From SZAS-79 sp964599095 (GTDB lineage Bacteria; Pseudomonadota; Gammaproteobacteria; Burkholderiales; SG8-39), in assembly GCA_964599095.1 (NCBI GenBank), contig CAZREB010000010.1, positions 1-64,000 on the forward strand: DNA of 64,000 bases, written 5' to 3'. Positions within the stretch are counted from its first letter, which is position 1, and every line of letters starts with the position of its first letter. Both the position numbers and the translations under genes were made by a program. This document shows, in pieces, positions 8,088 through 17,599 of the stretch. Under the pieces are notes generated by a model. That model had not been told where the DNA came from, ran no database searches, and worked only from the letters and a program-made list of their open reading frames with translations.

Positions 8088-8142
8088 GGGCGGGCAATTA
8101 TAGGGCGGCGCAGTTCGGCGCGCCGGGTAGAATGCGGCCACG

Positions 8143-8811
8143 ATGAACGACGCATTGATCTCGACCCTGGTCGTCGCGGGCGCGTACCTGATCGGCTCGG
8201 TGTCCTTCGCGGTGGTCGTGAGCCGCCTCTTCGCGCTGCCTGATCCGCACACCTACGGCTCGAAGAGTCCGGGCGCGACCAACGTGCTGCGCACCGGCAA
8301 CAAGCTCGCGGCCGCGCTCACGCTGGCGGGCGACGCGGGCAAGGGTTTCGTGGCCGTGGCGCTGGCCAAGCTGGTGACCGGCGAGGAGATCACCACCAGC
8401 CTGGTCGTCGCGCTCGCCGGTCTCGCTGCATTCGTCGGCCACCTGTACCCGGTGTTCCATCGATTCCTCGGCGGCAAGGGCGTGGCCACCGCGGCCGGCG
8501 TGCTGGTCGGCTACGACATCTGGCTCGGGGCGGGCACGCTCGCGACCTGGCTGATCATGGCGGTGTTCTTCCGCATCTCGTCGTTTGCCGCGCTCGTGGC
8601 CGCGCTGTTCGCGCCGGTGTTCGCGTTCTGGCTGTTCGGCGTGCAGCCGGTGATGTGGGTGACGATCCCGCTCGCGCTGCTGGTATTCGTGCGGCACAAG
8701 GCCAATATCGAGCGCCTGATCGCCGGCACCGAGCCGCGCATCGGAGCGAAGAAGAAGCCGGAGCCGGAATCGCCGGGGTCGGACAAGGCCGGACCCGAAT
8801 CCTCGAGATGA
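8143..8811 (+). CDS. plsY: Acyl-phosphate:glycerol-3-phosphate acyltransferase PlsY
   Basis: A 222-residue integral membrane enzyme that forms lysophosphatidic acid from acyl-phosphate in phospholipid synthesis. Three PlsY motifs are present: YLIGSVSFAV followed by SKSPGATNVLRTGNK, then LVGHLYPVFHRFLGGKGVAT (seen as FVGHLYPVFHRFLGGKGVAT), and the C-terminal FVRHKANIERLIAGTEPRIG. About five hydrophobic segments are visible. A charged C-terminal tail (KKKPEPESPGSDKAGPESSR) is longer than usual. It is divergent from folB and converges on tsaD. Confidence 0.95.
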   Translation: MNDALISTLVVAGAYLIGSVSFAVVVSRLFALPDPHTYGSKSPGATNVLRTGNKLAAALTLAGDAGKGFVAVALAKLVTGEEITTSLVVALAGLAAFVGHLYPVFHRFLGGKGVATAAGVLVGYDIWLGAGTLATWLIMAVFFRISSFAALVAALFAPVFAFWLFGVQPVMWVTIPLALLVFVRHKANIERLIAGTEPRIGAKKKPEPESPGSDKAGPESSR

Positions 8812-8815
8812 ATAC

Positions 8816-9823
8816 CTAGGCGGTCGCAAGATCCCAGCGCGGGCGCACGCTGAACGCCGGGTCCGCGCCCGGCAGCCCGTCCTTCCACCGCAGCGCCGCC
8901 GCAAAAGCGATCATCGCGCCGTTGTCGGTGCACAGCTCGAGTTCCGGATAGAACACGTCGAAGCCTTCGTGCCGCGCAGCCGAGTCCAGGCCGGTGCGAA
9001 GCTGCTTGTTGGCGCCGACGCCGCCCGCGACCACCAGCCGGTCGAGGCCGGTCTTGTGCATCGCTGCGACGCATTTCGCGACCAGCACTTCGACGATCGC
9101 ATCCTGGAAGGCGCAAGCGATATCGGCTTGGGTGTCCCGGTCCGCAGGCTGGCTGCGCACAAGCATCGCGACGGCGGTCTTGAGGCCGCTGAAGCTGAAT
9201 TCGAGGTCGCCCGAATTGAGCATCGGCCGCGGCAGCTTGAAGCGCCCGTGGCGGCCGGATTCGGCCAGCGCCGAAACCGCGGGGCCGCCGGGATAGTCGA
9301 GGCCCAGCAGCTTGGCGGTCTTGTCGAACGCCTCGCCGGCCGCGTCATCGAGCGTTTCGCCGAGCAATTCGTATTGGCCGACGCCCGCCACGCGCATCAG
9401 TTGCGTGTGCCCGCCGGACACCAGCAGCGCGACGAACGGGAACGATGGCGGGTGCCTGGAAAGCAGCGGCGAGAGCAGGTGGCCTTCGAGGTGATGGATG
9501 CCGACCGCGGGCACGTCGAGTGCGAACGCGAGGCTCTTGGCGAATGCGGCGCCGACCAGCAATGCACCCGCCAGGCCCGGCCCTTCCGTATAGGCGATCG
9601 CGTCGAGATCGCTCAGGTCGCGCCCGGCGCGGCGCATGACTTCGCGGGCGAGGGGCACGACCCGCCGGATATGGTCGCGAGAGGCCAGTTCGGGGACCAC
9701 GCCGCCGTAGTCCTGGTGCATCGCCACCTGCGAATGCAATGCGTGCGAGAGCAGCCCGGATTCGCTGTCGTACAGCGCGAGGCCGGTCTCGTCGCACGAG
9801 GATTCGACACCGAGGATCAGCAT
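8816..9823 (-). CDS. tsaD: tRNA N6-adenosine threonylcarbamoyltransferase TsaD
   Basis: A 335-residue ASKHA-fold protein, catalytic subunit of the t6A37 tRNA modification complex. The N-terminus LILGVESSCDETG is diagnostic. The metal-binding His pair lies in IHHLEGH (His111 and His115, as in E. coli), and a conserved block VVAGGVGANKQLR follows. It is divergent from rpsU, an arrangement conserved in many proteobacteria. Confidence 0.97.
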   Translation of the reverse strand: MLILGVESSCDETGLALYDSESGLLSHALHSQVAMHQDYGGVVPELASRDHIRRVVPLAREVMRRAGRDLSDLDAIAYTEGPGLAGALLVGAAFAKSLAFALDVPAVGIHHLEGHLLSPLLSRHPPSFPFVALLVSGGHTQLMRVAGVGQYELLGETLDDAAGEAFDKTAKLLGLDYPGGPAVSALAESGRHGRFKLPRPMLNSGDLEFSFSGLKTAVAMLVRSQPADRDTQADIACAFQDAIVEVLVAKCVAAMHKTGLDRLVVAGGVGANKQLRTGLDSAARHEGFDVFYPELELCTDNGAMIAFAAALRWKDGLPGADPAFSVRPRWDLATA

Positions 9824-9944
9824 GTATTTGATTTAAAAGGGGATGTACTTCCGTTGGCTGGGCGGAGTGTGGATCAGCAGGCGCGCGCTTGTCCAGTCGG
9901 CTGGCCGTCACGCACCGGAAACTGGCGCAAACAGCCTGTTTCCC

Positions 9945-9950
9945 GCTAAA
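9945..9950 (+). promoter_or_regulatory. Candidate -10 element for rpsU
   Basis: TAAAAT lies 44 bp upstream of the rpsU start within the tsaD-rpsU divergent spacer. No convincing -35 hexamer at 17 bp was found, so this is a weak call based on position and sequence. Confidence 0.3.
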
Positions 9951-9993
9951 ATCCGCGCCTTTCGCCAAGGCCGCAAGCGTTCAACGAGGGGTT

Positions 9994-10206
9994 ATGCCGA
10001 CTATTCGACTTAAGGAAAACGAGCCGTTCGAAGTGGCCATGCGCCGTTTCAAGCGCACCATTGAAAAGACCGGGATGCTGACCGAACTGCGCGCCCGTGA
10101 GTTCTACGAGAAGCCGACCGCCGAGAGAAAGCGCAAGCTCGCCGCCGCGGTCAAGCGCCATCACAAGCGCCTGCGCAGCCAGATGCTGCCGAAGAAGATG
10201 TACTGA
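9994..10206 (+). CDS. rpsU: 30S ribosomal protein S21
   Basis: A 70-residue basic ribosomal protein starting MPTIRLKENEPFEVAMRRFK and ending KRLRSQMLPKKMY, the full normal S21 length. The start ATG is preceded by CGAGGGG. It heads the macromolecular-synthesis cluster rpsU-yqeY-dnaG-rpoD, and a strong hairpin terminator follows at 10228. Confidence 0.97.
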   Translation: MPTIRLKENEPFEVAMRRFKRTIEKTGMLTELRAREFYEKPTAERKRKLAAAVKRHHKRLRSQMLPKKMY

Positions 10207-10227
10207 GCCCGGCTTACGCAACAGCAG

Positions 10228-10267
10228 GCCGCGATCGCGGGACGCCGAGTCCGATCGCGGCTTTTTC
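10228..10267 (+). terminator. Intrinsic terminator after rpsU
   Basis: A perfect 10-bp stem GCCGCGATCG / CGATCGCGGC with a 14-base loop, followed directly by TTTTT. It would end or attenuate transcription between rpsU and yqeY-dnaG, consistent with the well-known higher expression of S21 relative to primase. Confidence 0.85.
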
Positions 10268-10285
10268 ATTTCTGCCAGACCTGAC

Positions 10286-10732
10286 ATGACGCTCAAAGCC
10301 CGCATTACCGATGACATGAAGGCCGCAATGCGCGCCAAGGAAACCGCGCGCCTATCGGCTATCCGCCTGCTGCTCGCGGCCATGAAGCAGCGCGAGGTGG
10401 ACGAACGCATCGAGTTGTCCGATGCCGATGTGATGGGCATCATCGAGAAGATGATCAAGCAGCGGCGCGAGTCGATCGTCCAGTACGAAAAAGGCGGCCG
10501 GGCCGACCTCGCCGACGCGGAGAAATTCGAGGTCGGCGTGCTGTCGGCCTACCTGCCGCAGCAGATGGCCGAGGCCGAAGTCGGCGCCGCGATCGATGCG
10601 GCGATTGTGGATACCGGCGCGAAGGCGATGCCCGACATGGGCAAGGTCATGGCAATTCTCAAGCCCAGGCTGGCTGGCCGGGCCGACATGGGGCGGGTGT
10701 CGGCCCTGGTCAAGGCCAGGCTCGGCGGCTGA
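10286..10732 (+). CDS. yqeY: GatB/YqeY-domain protein
   Basis: A 148-residue helical protein beginning MTLKARITDDMKAAMRAKET, the family start, with a YLPQQM block and a C-terminal GRADMGRVSALVKARL resembling the tRNA-binding tail domain of GatB. Its biological role is not settled; it may bind tRNA. The gene is commonly found between rpsU and dnaG in betaproteobacteria. Its stop codon is overlapped by the large inverted repeat at 10731-10786. Confidence 0.9.
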   Translation: MTLKARITDDMKAAMRAKETARLSAIRLLLAAMKQREVDERIELSDADVMGIIEKMIKQRRESIVQYEKGGRADLADAEKFEVGVLSAYLPQQMAEAEVGAAIDAAIVDTGAKAMPDMGKVMAILKPRLAGRADMGRVSALVKARLGG

Positions 10733-10786
10733 AATCGGGGACAGACCCCATTTTTCCGTGGAAAAATGGGGTCTGTCCCCGATTTC
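10731..10786. repeat. Perfect 27-bp-arm inverted repeat between yqeY and dnaG
   Basis: The arms at 10731-10757 and 10760-10786 are exact reverse complements separated by two bases. Each arm contains GGGGACAGACCCC or its complement. It begins inside the yqeY TGA stop and ends three bases before the dnaG ATG, so dnaG has no ordinary Shine-Dalgarno outside it. It resembles REP-type palindromes built on GGGG...CCCC cores. In RNA it would form a very stable hairpin with no T-run. Confidence 0.9.
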
Positions 10787-10789
10787 GCC

Positions 10790-12541
10790 ATGATCCCCGA
10801 TTCTTTCAAGCAGGATCTCCTCAATCGCGTCGACATCGTCGATGTCGTGTCGCGCTATGTCCAGCTGAAGAAGGGCGGCGCGAATTTCCAGGGCCTGTGC
10901 CCGTTCCACACCGAGAAATCGCCGTCGTTCACGGTGAGCCCGGCCAAGCAGTTCTATCACTGCTTCGGCTGCGGCGCGCACGGCAACGCGATCGGCTTCC
11001 TGATGGCCTACGCCAGCATGGGTTACGTCGATGCGGTCAAGGACCTGGCCGCCAGCGTGGGCATGACGGTGCCCGAGATGCAGCGCAGCCCGCAGGAAAT
11101 CCAGCGGCGCGAGCGCGAGACCGACCTGTATGCGGTCATGGAAAAGGCGATGGAGTTCTATCGCGCGAAGCTGAAGGACTCGCCCAGGGCGGTCGCCTAC
11201 CTCAAGGGCCGCGGCCTGACCGGCGAGATCGCCGCGCGCTTTCGCATCGGCTATGCGCCGGACGACTGGCAGGCGCTGAAAGCGGTGTTCACCGCGTATG
11301 ACGACAAGAGCCTCGCCGAAACGGGGCTCGTCATCGACAACGACGAGGGACGGCGCTATGACCGGTTCCGCGACCGGGTGATGTTCCCGATCTTCAGCCA
11401 GCGCGGTTCGGTCATCGGCTTCGGCGGGCGCGTGATGGGCGAGGGCGAGCCCAAGTACCTGAACTCGCCGGAAACCGCGTTGTTCGAAAAAGGCCGCGAG
11501 CTCTACGGCCTCACGCAGGCGCGCGACGCGATCCGTGCGGCAGGCAGGGTGCTGGTGGTCGAGGGCTACATGGATGTGGTGGCGCTCGCGCAGTTCGGCG
11601 TGGGCTATGCGGTAGCGACCCTAGGCACCGCCACGACCCCGGTGCACATCACCAAGCTCCTGCGGCTTGCCGACGAAATCGTGTTCTGCTTCGACGGCGA
11701 CAAGGCCGGGCGCAAGGCCGCGTGGCGCGCCCTGGAGGTGAGCCTGCCGCTGGCGGTCGACCACAAGCCGATGCGCTTCCTGTTCCTGCCGGCGGAGGAC
11801 GACCCGGACAGCTTCGTGCGCAAACATGGCCAGGATGCCTTCGAAAAGCTCGCGCGCGACGCGCAGACCCTTTCGGGCTTCCTGCTCGGTGAATTGCGCG
11901 CCGCAGCCGACTTGTCGACGCCGGAGGGACGGTCCAAGTTCCTGACCGAAGCCAAGCCGCACCTGCAAAGGATCACTGCCCCGGGACTCAAGCTCCAGCT
12001 GCTCAAGGAGTTCGCGGCTCAGGCACGCGTGTCGCAGGAGGAGGCCGGGGCGCTCATGGAAGTGCGCGGCGCGGGCGAGCGCACGTTTTCCCGCCCGGCG
12101 CCTTCGCGGCCTTCGTCCGGCCCGGTGATCACCTCGCAGGAGCAGAACCTGCTGCGTTGCGTGCTCGCCCGGCCCTCGCTTGCCGCGGACATCGACGTGG
12201 ACCTGCTCGACGAGAGGCTGCCGGAGTCGGCGGTCTTGCGCACGATTGCCGCGTGGCTGGAAGTCGAGGAAGTCCCGAGCGAGGCCTTGCTGGTCGAGAG
12301 GATGCGCGGCACCGGGCACGAACCGGTCGTCTCCCGCGCGCAGGCGGCGATGCTTGCGCACGGCCCGGACGAGGAAACGGCCGAGCCGGAGTTCCGCCAG
12401 ATCCTCCTGTCGCTGCACATCAAGCGGAAGAACGCCGAAATCGAGGACCTCAAGCGCGAGGCTGCGTCTCGGCCGGAACTCGCCGCCGAGCTCCTGCTTC
12501 GAACGCGGGAGTTGGCGGACCTCAAAGGCCAGCGAATGTGA
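10790..12541 (+). CDS. dnaG: DNA primase
   Basis: A 583-residue primase that makes RNA primers at replication forks. The N-terminal CHC2 zinc-binding domain carries Cys37, His40, Cys58 and Cys61 (CPFHTEKSPS ... YHCFGCGAHG). The catalytic Toprim domain follows, with VVEGYMDVVAL and FCFDGDKAG giving the Glu and DxD metal ligands. The C-terminal DnaB-binding region starts after residue about 440. The start was set at MIPDSFKQDLL, as in homologues; an in-frame ATG at 10766 lies inside the inverted repeat and adds eight unsupported residues. Confidence 0.97.
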   Translation: MIPDSFKQDLLNRVDIVDVVSRYVQLKKGGANFQGLCPFHTEKSPSFTVSPAKQFYHCFGCGAHGNAIGFLMAYASMGYVDAVKDLAASVGMTVPEMQRSPQEIQRRERETDLYAVMEKAMEFYRAKLKDSPRAVAYLKGRGLTGEIAARFRIGYAPDDWQALKAVFTAYDDKSLAETGLVIDNDEGRRYDRFRDRVMFPIFSQRGSVIGFGGRVMGEGEPKYLNSPETALFEKGRELYGLTQARDAIRAAGRVLVVEGYMDVVALAQFGVGYAVATLGTATTPVHITKLLRLADEIVFCFDGDKAGRKAAWRALEVSLPLAVDHKPMRFLFLPAEDDPDSFVRKHGQDAFEKLARDAQTLSGFLLGELRAAADLSTPEGRSKFLTEAKPHLQRITAPGLKLQLLKEFAAQARVSQEEAGALMEVRGAGERTFSRPAPSRPSSGPVITSQEQNLLRCVLARPSLAADIDVDLLDERLPESAVLRTIAAWLEVEEVPSEALLVERMRGTGHEPVVSRAQAAMLAHGPDEETAEPEFRQILLSLHIKRKNAEIEDLKREAASRPELAAELLLRTRELADLKGQRM

Positions 12542-12550
12542 GGGTTGTTC

Positions 12551-12559
12551 TGCTATAAT
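12551..12559 (+). promoter_or_regulatory. Extended -10 promoter upstream of rpoD
   Basis: TGCTATAAT (TG, one base, TATAAT) is a perfect extended -10 element ten bases after the dnaG stop and about 75 bp before the rpoD ATG. No good -35 is seen at 17 bp, which fits an extended -10 promoter. It would allow rpoD transcription independent of dnaG. Confidence 0.65.
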
Positions 12560-12634
12560 TGAGGGTTCCCTTTCCCGCTGCGGGTTTGCCCATTTCCGGG
12601 CGGGCCCTGACCGGGACACCAGCGCGAGGCAGGA

Positions 12635-15025
<2,391 letters not shown>

Positions 15026-15055
15026 GCCCCGATTAGGGGATAATGCCGGGCATCG

Positions 15056-15092
15056 CGGGCCGCCCAGGTTGCGGGGTGGCCCGTTTCCTTTG
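15056..15092 (+). terminator. Intrinsic terminator after rpoD
   Basis: A 10-bp stem (CGGGCCGCCC with GGGTGGCCCG, one G-U pair) and eight-base loop, followed by TTTCCTTTG. It lies 30 bp after the rpoD stop and closes the rpsU-yqeY-dnaG-rpoD cluster. Confidence 0.75.
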
Positions 15093-15102
15093 CGGACACC
15101 GA

Positions 15103-15681
15103 ATGAAGGCCATCGACTACTACTTCTCGCCGGTCTCGCCCTGGACCTACCTCGGCCACGCACGCTTCGCGGAGATCGCGGCGCGCCACGGCGCATCGGT
15201 CAATGCCAAGCCTGTGGACTACGGCGTCATCTTTCCCGTGTCCGGCGGCCTGCCGCTGGGCAAGCGCGCACCGCAGCGGCAGGCCTACCGGCTCGTCGAG
15301 CTCGCGCGCTGGAGGGATCATCTCGGGCTGCCGCTGACGATCCAGCCGGCGTATTTCCCGGTCGACGGCTCGCAGGGCGCGTACCTGATTGCCGGCGCCG
15401 ATGCCGCGAAGCGGATGGCGGTCGCACTCGACGTGCTATCGGCCGTGTGGGTGCGCGAAGAGAACATCGCGGACGCCGCGGTGCTCGCAGCGATTGCCTC
15501 CCGCCACGGGGTCGAGGACCTTCCGTCTGCGATTGCGGCAGGCAAGGCTGCGTATGAGGGCAATACCCAGGAGGCGCTCGCGCTGAACGTCTTTGGTGCG
15601 CCGACCTACGTGTACAAAGGCGAGTTGTTCTGGGGCCAGGACCGCCTCGATTTCCTCGATCGCGCGCTCGCGCGGGGCTAG
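15103..15681 (+). CDS. DsbA-fold 2-hydroxychromene-2-carboxylate isomerase-like protein
   Basis: A 192-residue protein with the HCCA isomerase/kappa-class GST layout: DYYFSPVSPWTYLGHARFAE near the N-terminus (the Ser-x-x-Ser position replaces the Dsb CxxC), a helical insert, and the cis-Pro block NVFGAPTYVYKGELFWGQDR. HCCA isomerases use glutathione in naphthalene degradation, but many members have unknown roles. The start MKAIDYYF was chosen because the 20 upstream codons fall in the rpoD terminator. No naphthalene genes are nearby. Confidence 0.85.
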   Translation: MKAIDYYFSPVSPWTYLGHARFAEIAARHGASVNAKPVDYGVIFPVSGGLPLGKRAPQRQAYRLVELARWRDHLGLPLTIQPAYFPVDGSQGAYLIAGADAAKRMAVALDVLSAVWVREENIADAAVLAAIASRHGVEDLPSAIAAGKAAYEGNTQEALALNVFGAPTYVYKGELFWGQDRLDFLDRALARG

Positions 15682-15701
15682 GCGGCGCGCGGAAGTACGG
15701 C

Positions 15702-16487
15702 ATGGGTGGTTCCCGCGCGACTTACAGGCTGACGCAGTCCGGGCAGGCCGTCCTCGATGCGAAGGCCCTGCCGACGCCTGCCGACTACCGCCGCATCCTC
15801 GGGTTGCTGCGGGCCGACGCGCACTACGACGTGATCCGCGGCGCGCTGCGCAGGTATCCCGACAAGCTGATCTCCGACTGGCTGGCCGAGCTCGAGGAGC
15901 TCGGCTACGTCGAAGTGGTCCAGGACGAGGACTTTTTCGATCTCGATTTCACCAAGCCGGCGGCGCTGCCCGTCGCGCCGGCGCCGATGAGTCCCGAGGA
16001 TGCCCAGTTGATCGAGGCACAGGCGAGGTCGGCCGAATCCGCGCTTGCGAAAGCGGGCGCATGGATCGCCGAAGACCGTCTCGTCAACCGGCCCCCGCTC
16101 GTCCGGGTGCCGGCCGAGGCCACGGTCCTTGTCGTCGAGGACGATCCCGACCAGCTCGCGCTGGCCGACCTGCGCGTGTCGATGGCCGGATACAAGGTGA
16201 GGGTAGCGCGCAATGCGCGCGAACTTCTCGACGACCTTCGCACGCTGCCGATGCCCGACATCCTGCTGCTCGACGTGATGCTGCCCGACGGGAACGGGTT
16301 CGACATCCTCGGCAAGCTGCGCGGCCACCCGAAGTTCGCGCTGCTCCCGGTGGCGATGCTCACCGCCAAGGACGACCCGCAGGAAATCGCCCGGGGCCTG
16401 GGCCTGGGTGCCGACGCCTACATCACCAAGCCCTACAGCAAGAACATCCTGGCCGACACCATCAGCCGCGTCCTGAGGATGAAGTAG
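15702..16487 (+). CDS. Response regulator with C-terminal receiver domain and unassigned N-terminal domain
   Basis: A 261-residue protein with inverted architecture. Residues about 1-85 form a small domain resembling a winged-helix-like fold (YRLTQSGQAVLDAKALP then a helical run ending LEELGYVEVVQDEDFFDLDF). A Pro/Ala linker with a short helix follows, and a CheY-type receiver domain occupies residues 140-261. The phosphoacceptor is Asp191 in ILLLDVMLPDGNG, with acidic VVEDDPDQ and Lys in YITKPYSK. No histidine kinase is adjacent, so it is an orphan. The N-terminal fold assignment is inference. Confidence 0.8.
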   Translation: MGGSRATYRLTQSGQAVLDAKALPTPADYRRILGLLRADAHYDVIRGALRRYPDKLISDWLAELEELGYVEVVQDEDFFDLDFTKPAALPVAPAPMSPEDAQLIEAQARSAESALAKAGAWIAEDRLVNRPPLVRVPAEATVLVVEDDPDQLALADLRVSMAGYKVRVARNARELLDDLRTLPMPDILLLDVMLPDGNGFDILGKLRGHPKFALLPVAMLTAKDDPQEIARGLGLGADAYITKPYSKNILADTISRVLRMK

Positions 16488-16516
16488 GTCCTTCAGTCTG
16501 CAATAATCCACCCGCG

Positions 16517-16590
16517 GGGCCGTTAGCTCAGTCGGTTAGAGCAGAGGACTCATAATCCTTTGGTCGTTGGTTCGAGTCCAACACGGCCCA
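16517..16590 (+). tRNA. tRNA with CAU anticodon, probably tRNA-Ile2 (k2CAU); elongator Met possible
   Basis: A complete cloverleaf: acceptor GGGCCGT/ACGGCCC, D-arm GCTCAGTCGGTTAGAGC, anticodon loop CTCATAA and T-arm GTTGGTTCGAGTCCAAC. The discriminator is A followed by CCG, so CCA is not encoded. C4-G69 and C5-G68 in the acceptor stem match the determinants known for TilS lysidine modification, which favours tRNA-Ile2 over elongator tRNA-Met. Not tested against a covariance model. Confidence 0.9.
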
Positions 16591-16709
16591 CCGCACCGGC
16601 CCGGCAGGGCCGCATCGCGGATTGCGCCACTTCGTTTGGCGGTCTTGAAAGCTTTGCGTCAGTGCAACACACTCCGGGCATAGCCAAAAGCGCGGGGCGG
16701 ACGACGGTA

Positions 16710-17168
16710 GTGCGCTGGCCACTCATCCTGTACACGAAGGACCTGCCCCACGGCGCCGCGGGGAGCGCTTGCGGGCCGCTCATCCGCATCCGAGAGGGCT
16801 ACGAGTCGGACGACGGCCTCTACCAGCACGAGTTGCGGCACGTGAAGCAATGGCTGTTCGTCGGCGTGACCGTGGGTGCATTGAGCGCCGTGCTCGCGCG
16901 GCTCCTTGAATTGGACACCGCCTCCGTTCCGGTGCAGGTGGCTGTTTGGGTGTTCGGCGTGCTCGCCGCGCTTTGCGGACACGACGTGCTCTACATGTGC
17001 TCGAAGGCATACCGCGCCTGGGCCGAGGCCGATGCCTACCGCACGCAGATGCGCTTTCCCTACAGGACGGGCCTGTATCTGAGCCCCAAGGACGCCGCGG
17101 TGCGGCTGGCCGGCCGACGCTACAAGCTGGGGATCTCGATCGAGCAGGCGCGCGAGCTGTTGCGCTGA
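16710..17168 (+). CDS. Small membrane protein with HExxH metallopeptidase-like motif
   Basis: About 152 residues from a GTG at 16710; no ATG exists before the conserved part, so the start is tentative. The motif YQHELRHVKQW contains HExxH. Two hydrophobic segments follow (WLFVGVTVGALSAVL and VPVQVAVWVFGVLAAL). Then AWAEADAYRTQM supplies a Glu in an ExxA context that could be the third zinc ligand of a gluzincin. The gene sits 120 bp downstream of a tRNA. I do not recognise a named family; short HExxH proteins of this kind also occur in phages. A peptidase function is inference. Confidence 0.6.
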   Translation: MRWPLILYTKDLPHGAAGSACGPLIRIREGYESDDGLYQHELRHVKQWLFVGVTVGALSAVLARLLELDTASVPVQVAVWVFGVLAALCGHDVLYMCSKAYRAWAEADAYRTQMRFPYRTGLYLSPKDAAVRLAGRRYKLGISIEQARELLR

Positions 17169-17195
17169 AGGTCCGCAGGCCTCGCCCGGCTGGAT

Positions 17196-17537
17196 TTACT
17201 CGTCGTCCTTTTCGCCTGACTTTGCACCCGGCGTGACGGCACGCTCGGCCTGCATGCGCTTGATTTCCTCGGCCGTGGCCTTGTTCCGTGCCTCCTGCCG
17301 TTTCGCCGCCGGCCAGGCGGTGTCGTCGATGATCTTCTTGTCGCGCAGTACCTGGACACGAGGGCCGCGGGTCCATCCGGAGTCGTCGTACCAGGGGGGC
17401 GGCGAGTTCTTGATGTAGGTGTTGCCCCGCGCGTCCTTCCATGTGTAGAGCTGCGCCCGGGCAGCGAACGGCAGCAGGGATGCGGCCGCCACGAAGATGC
17501 CGGCGAGGAAACGAACCTGCAGAATCGATGCGGGCAT
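17196..17537 (-). CDS. DUF4124-type secreted protein
   Basis: A 113-residue protein. The N-terminal hydrophobic segment FLAGIFVAAASLLPFAARA is a signal peptide with an Ala-x-Ala cleavage site. The mature start QLYTWKDARGNTYIKNSPPP is the DUF4124 signature (Y-x-W-x-D-x-x-G-x-x-x-Y/F), followed by a charged tail (RMQAERAVTPGAKSGEKDDE). Periplasmic or envelope location is expected; function unknown. It is convergent with the HExxH gene, 27 bp away. Confidence 0.8.
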   Translation of the reverse strand: MPASILQVRFLAGIFVAAASLLPFAARAQLYTWKDARGNTYIKNSPPPWYDDSGWTRGPRVQVLRDKKIIDDTAWPAAKRQEARNKATAEEIKRMQAERAVTPGAKSGEKDDE

Positions 17538-17599
17538 ATCTGCGTACGAAGGGTGGGATCGGCAAAGGATACCGGAAAATTTCCGCGCGCCGCCGGCAC

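Noticed and set aside
10766..10789. Upstream ATG for dnaG
   Set aside because: It lies in the second arm of the inverted repeat and adds residues absent from known primases; MIPDSF at 10790 is the family start.
16528..16789. Short minus-strand frames over the CAU tRNA
   Set aside because: Their ends (DSNQRPKDYESSALTD, VGLEPTTKGL) are the well-known spurious translations of tRNA antisense strands.
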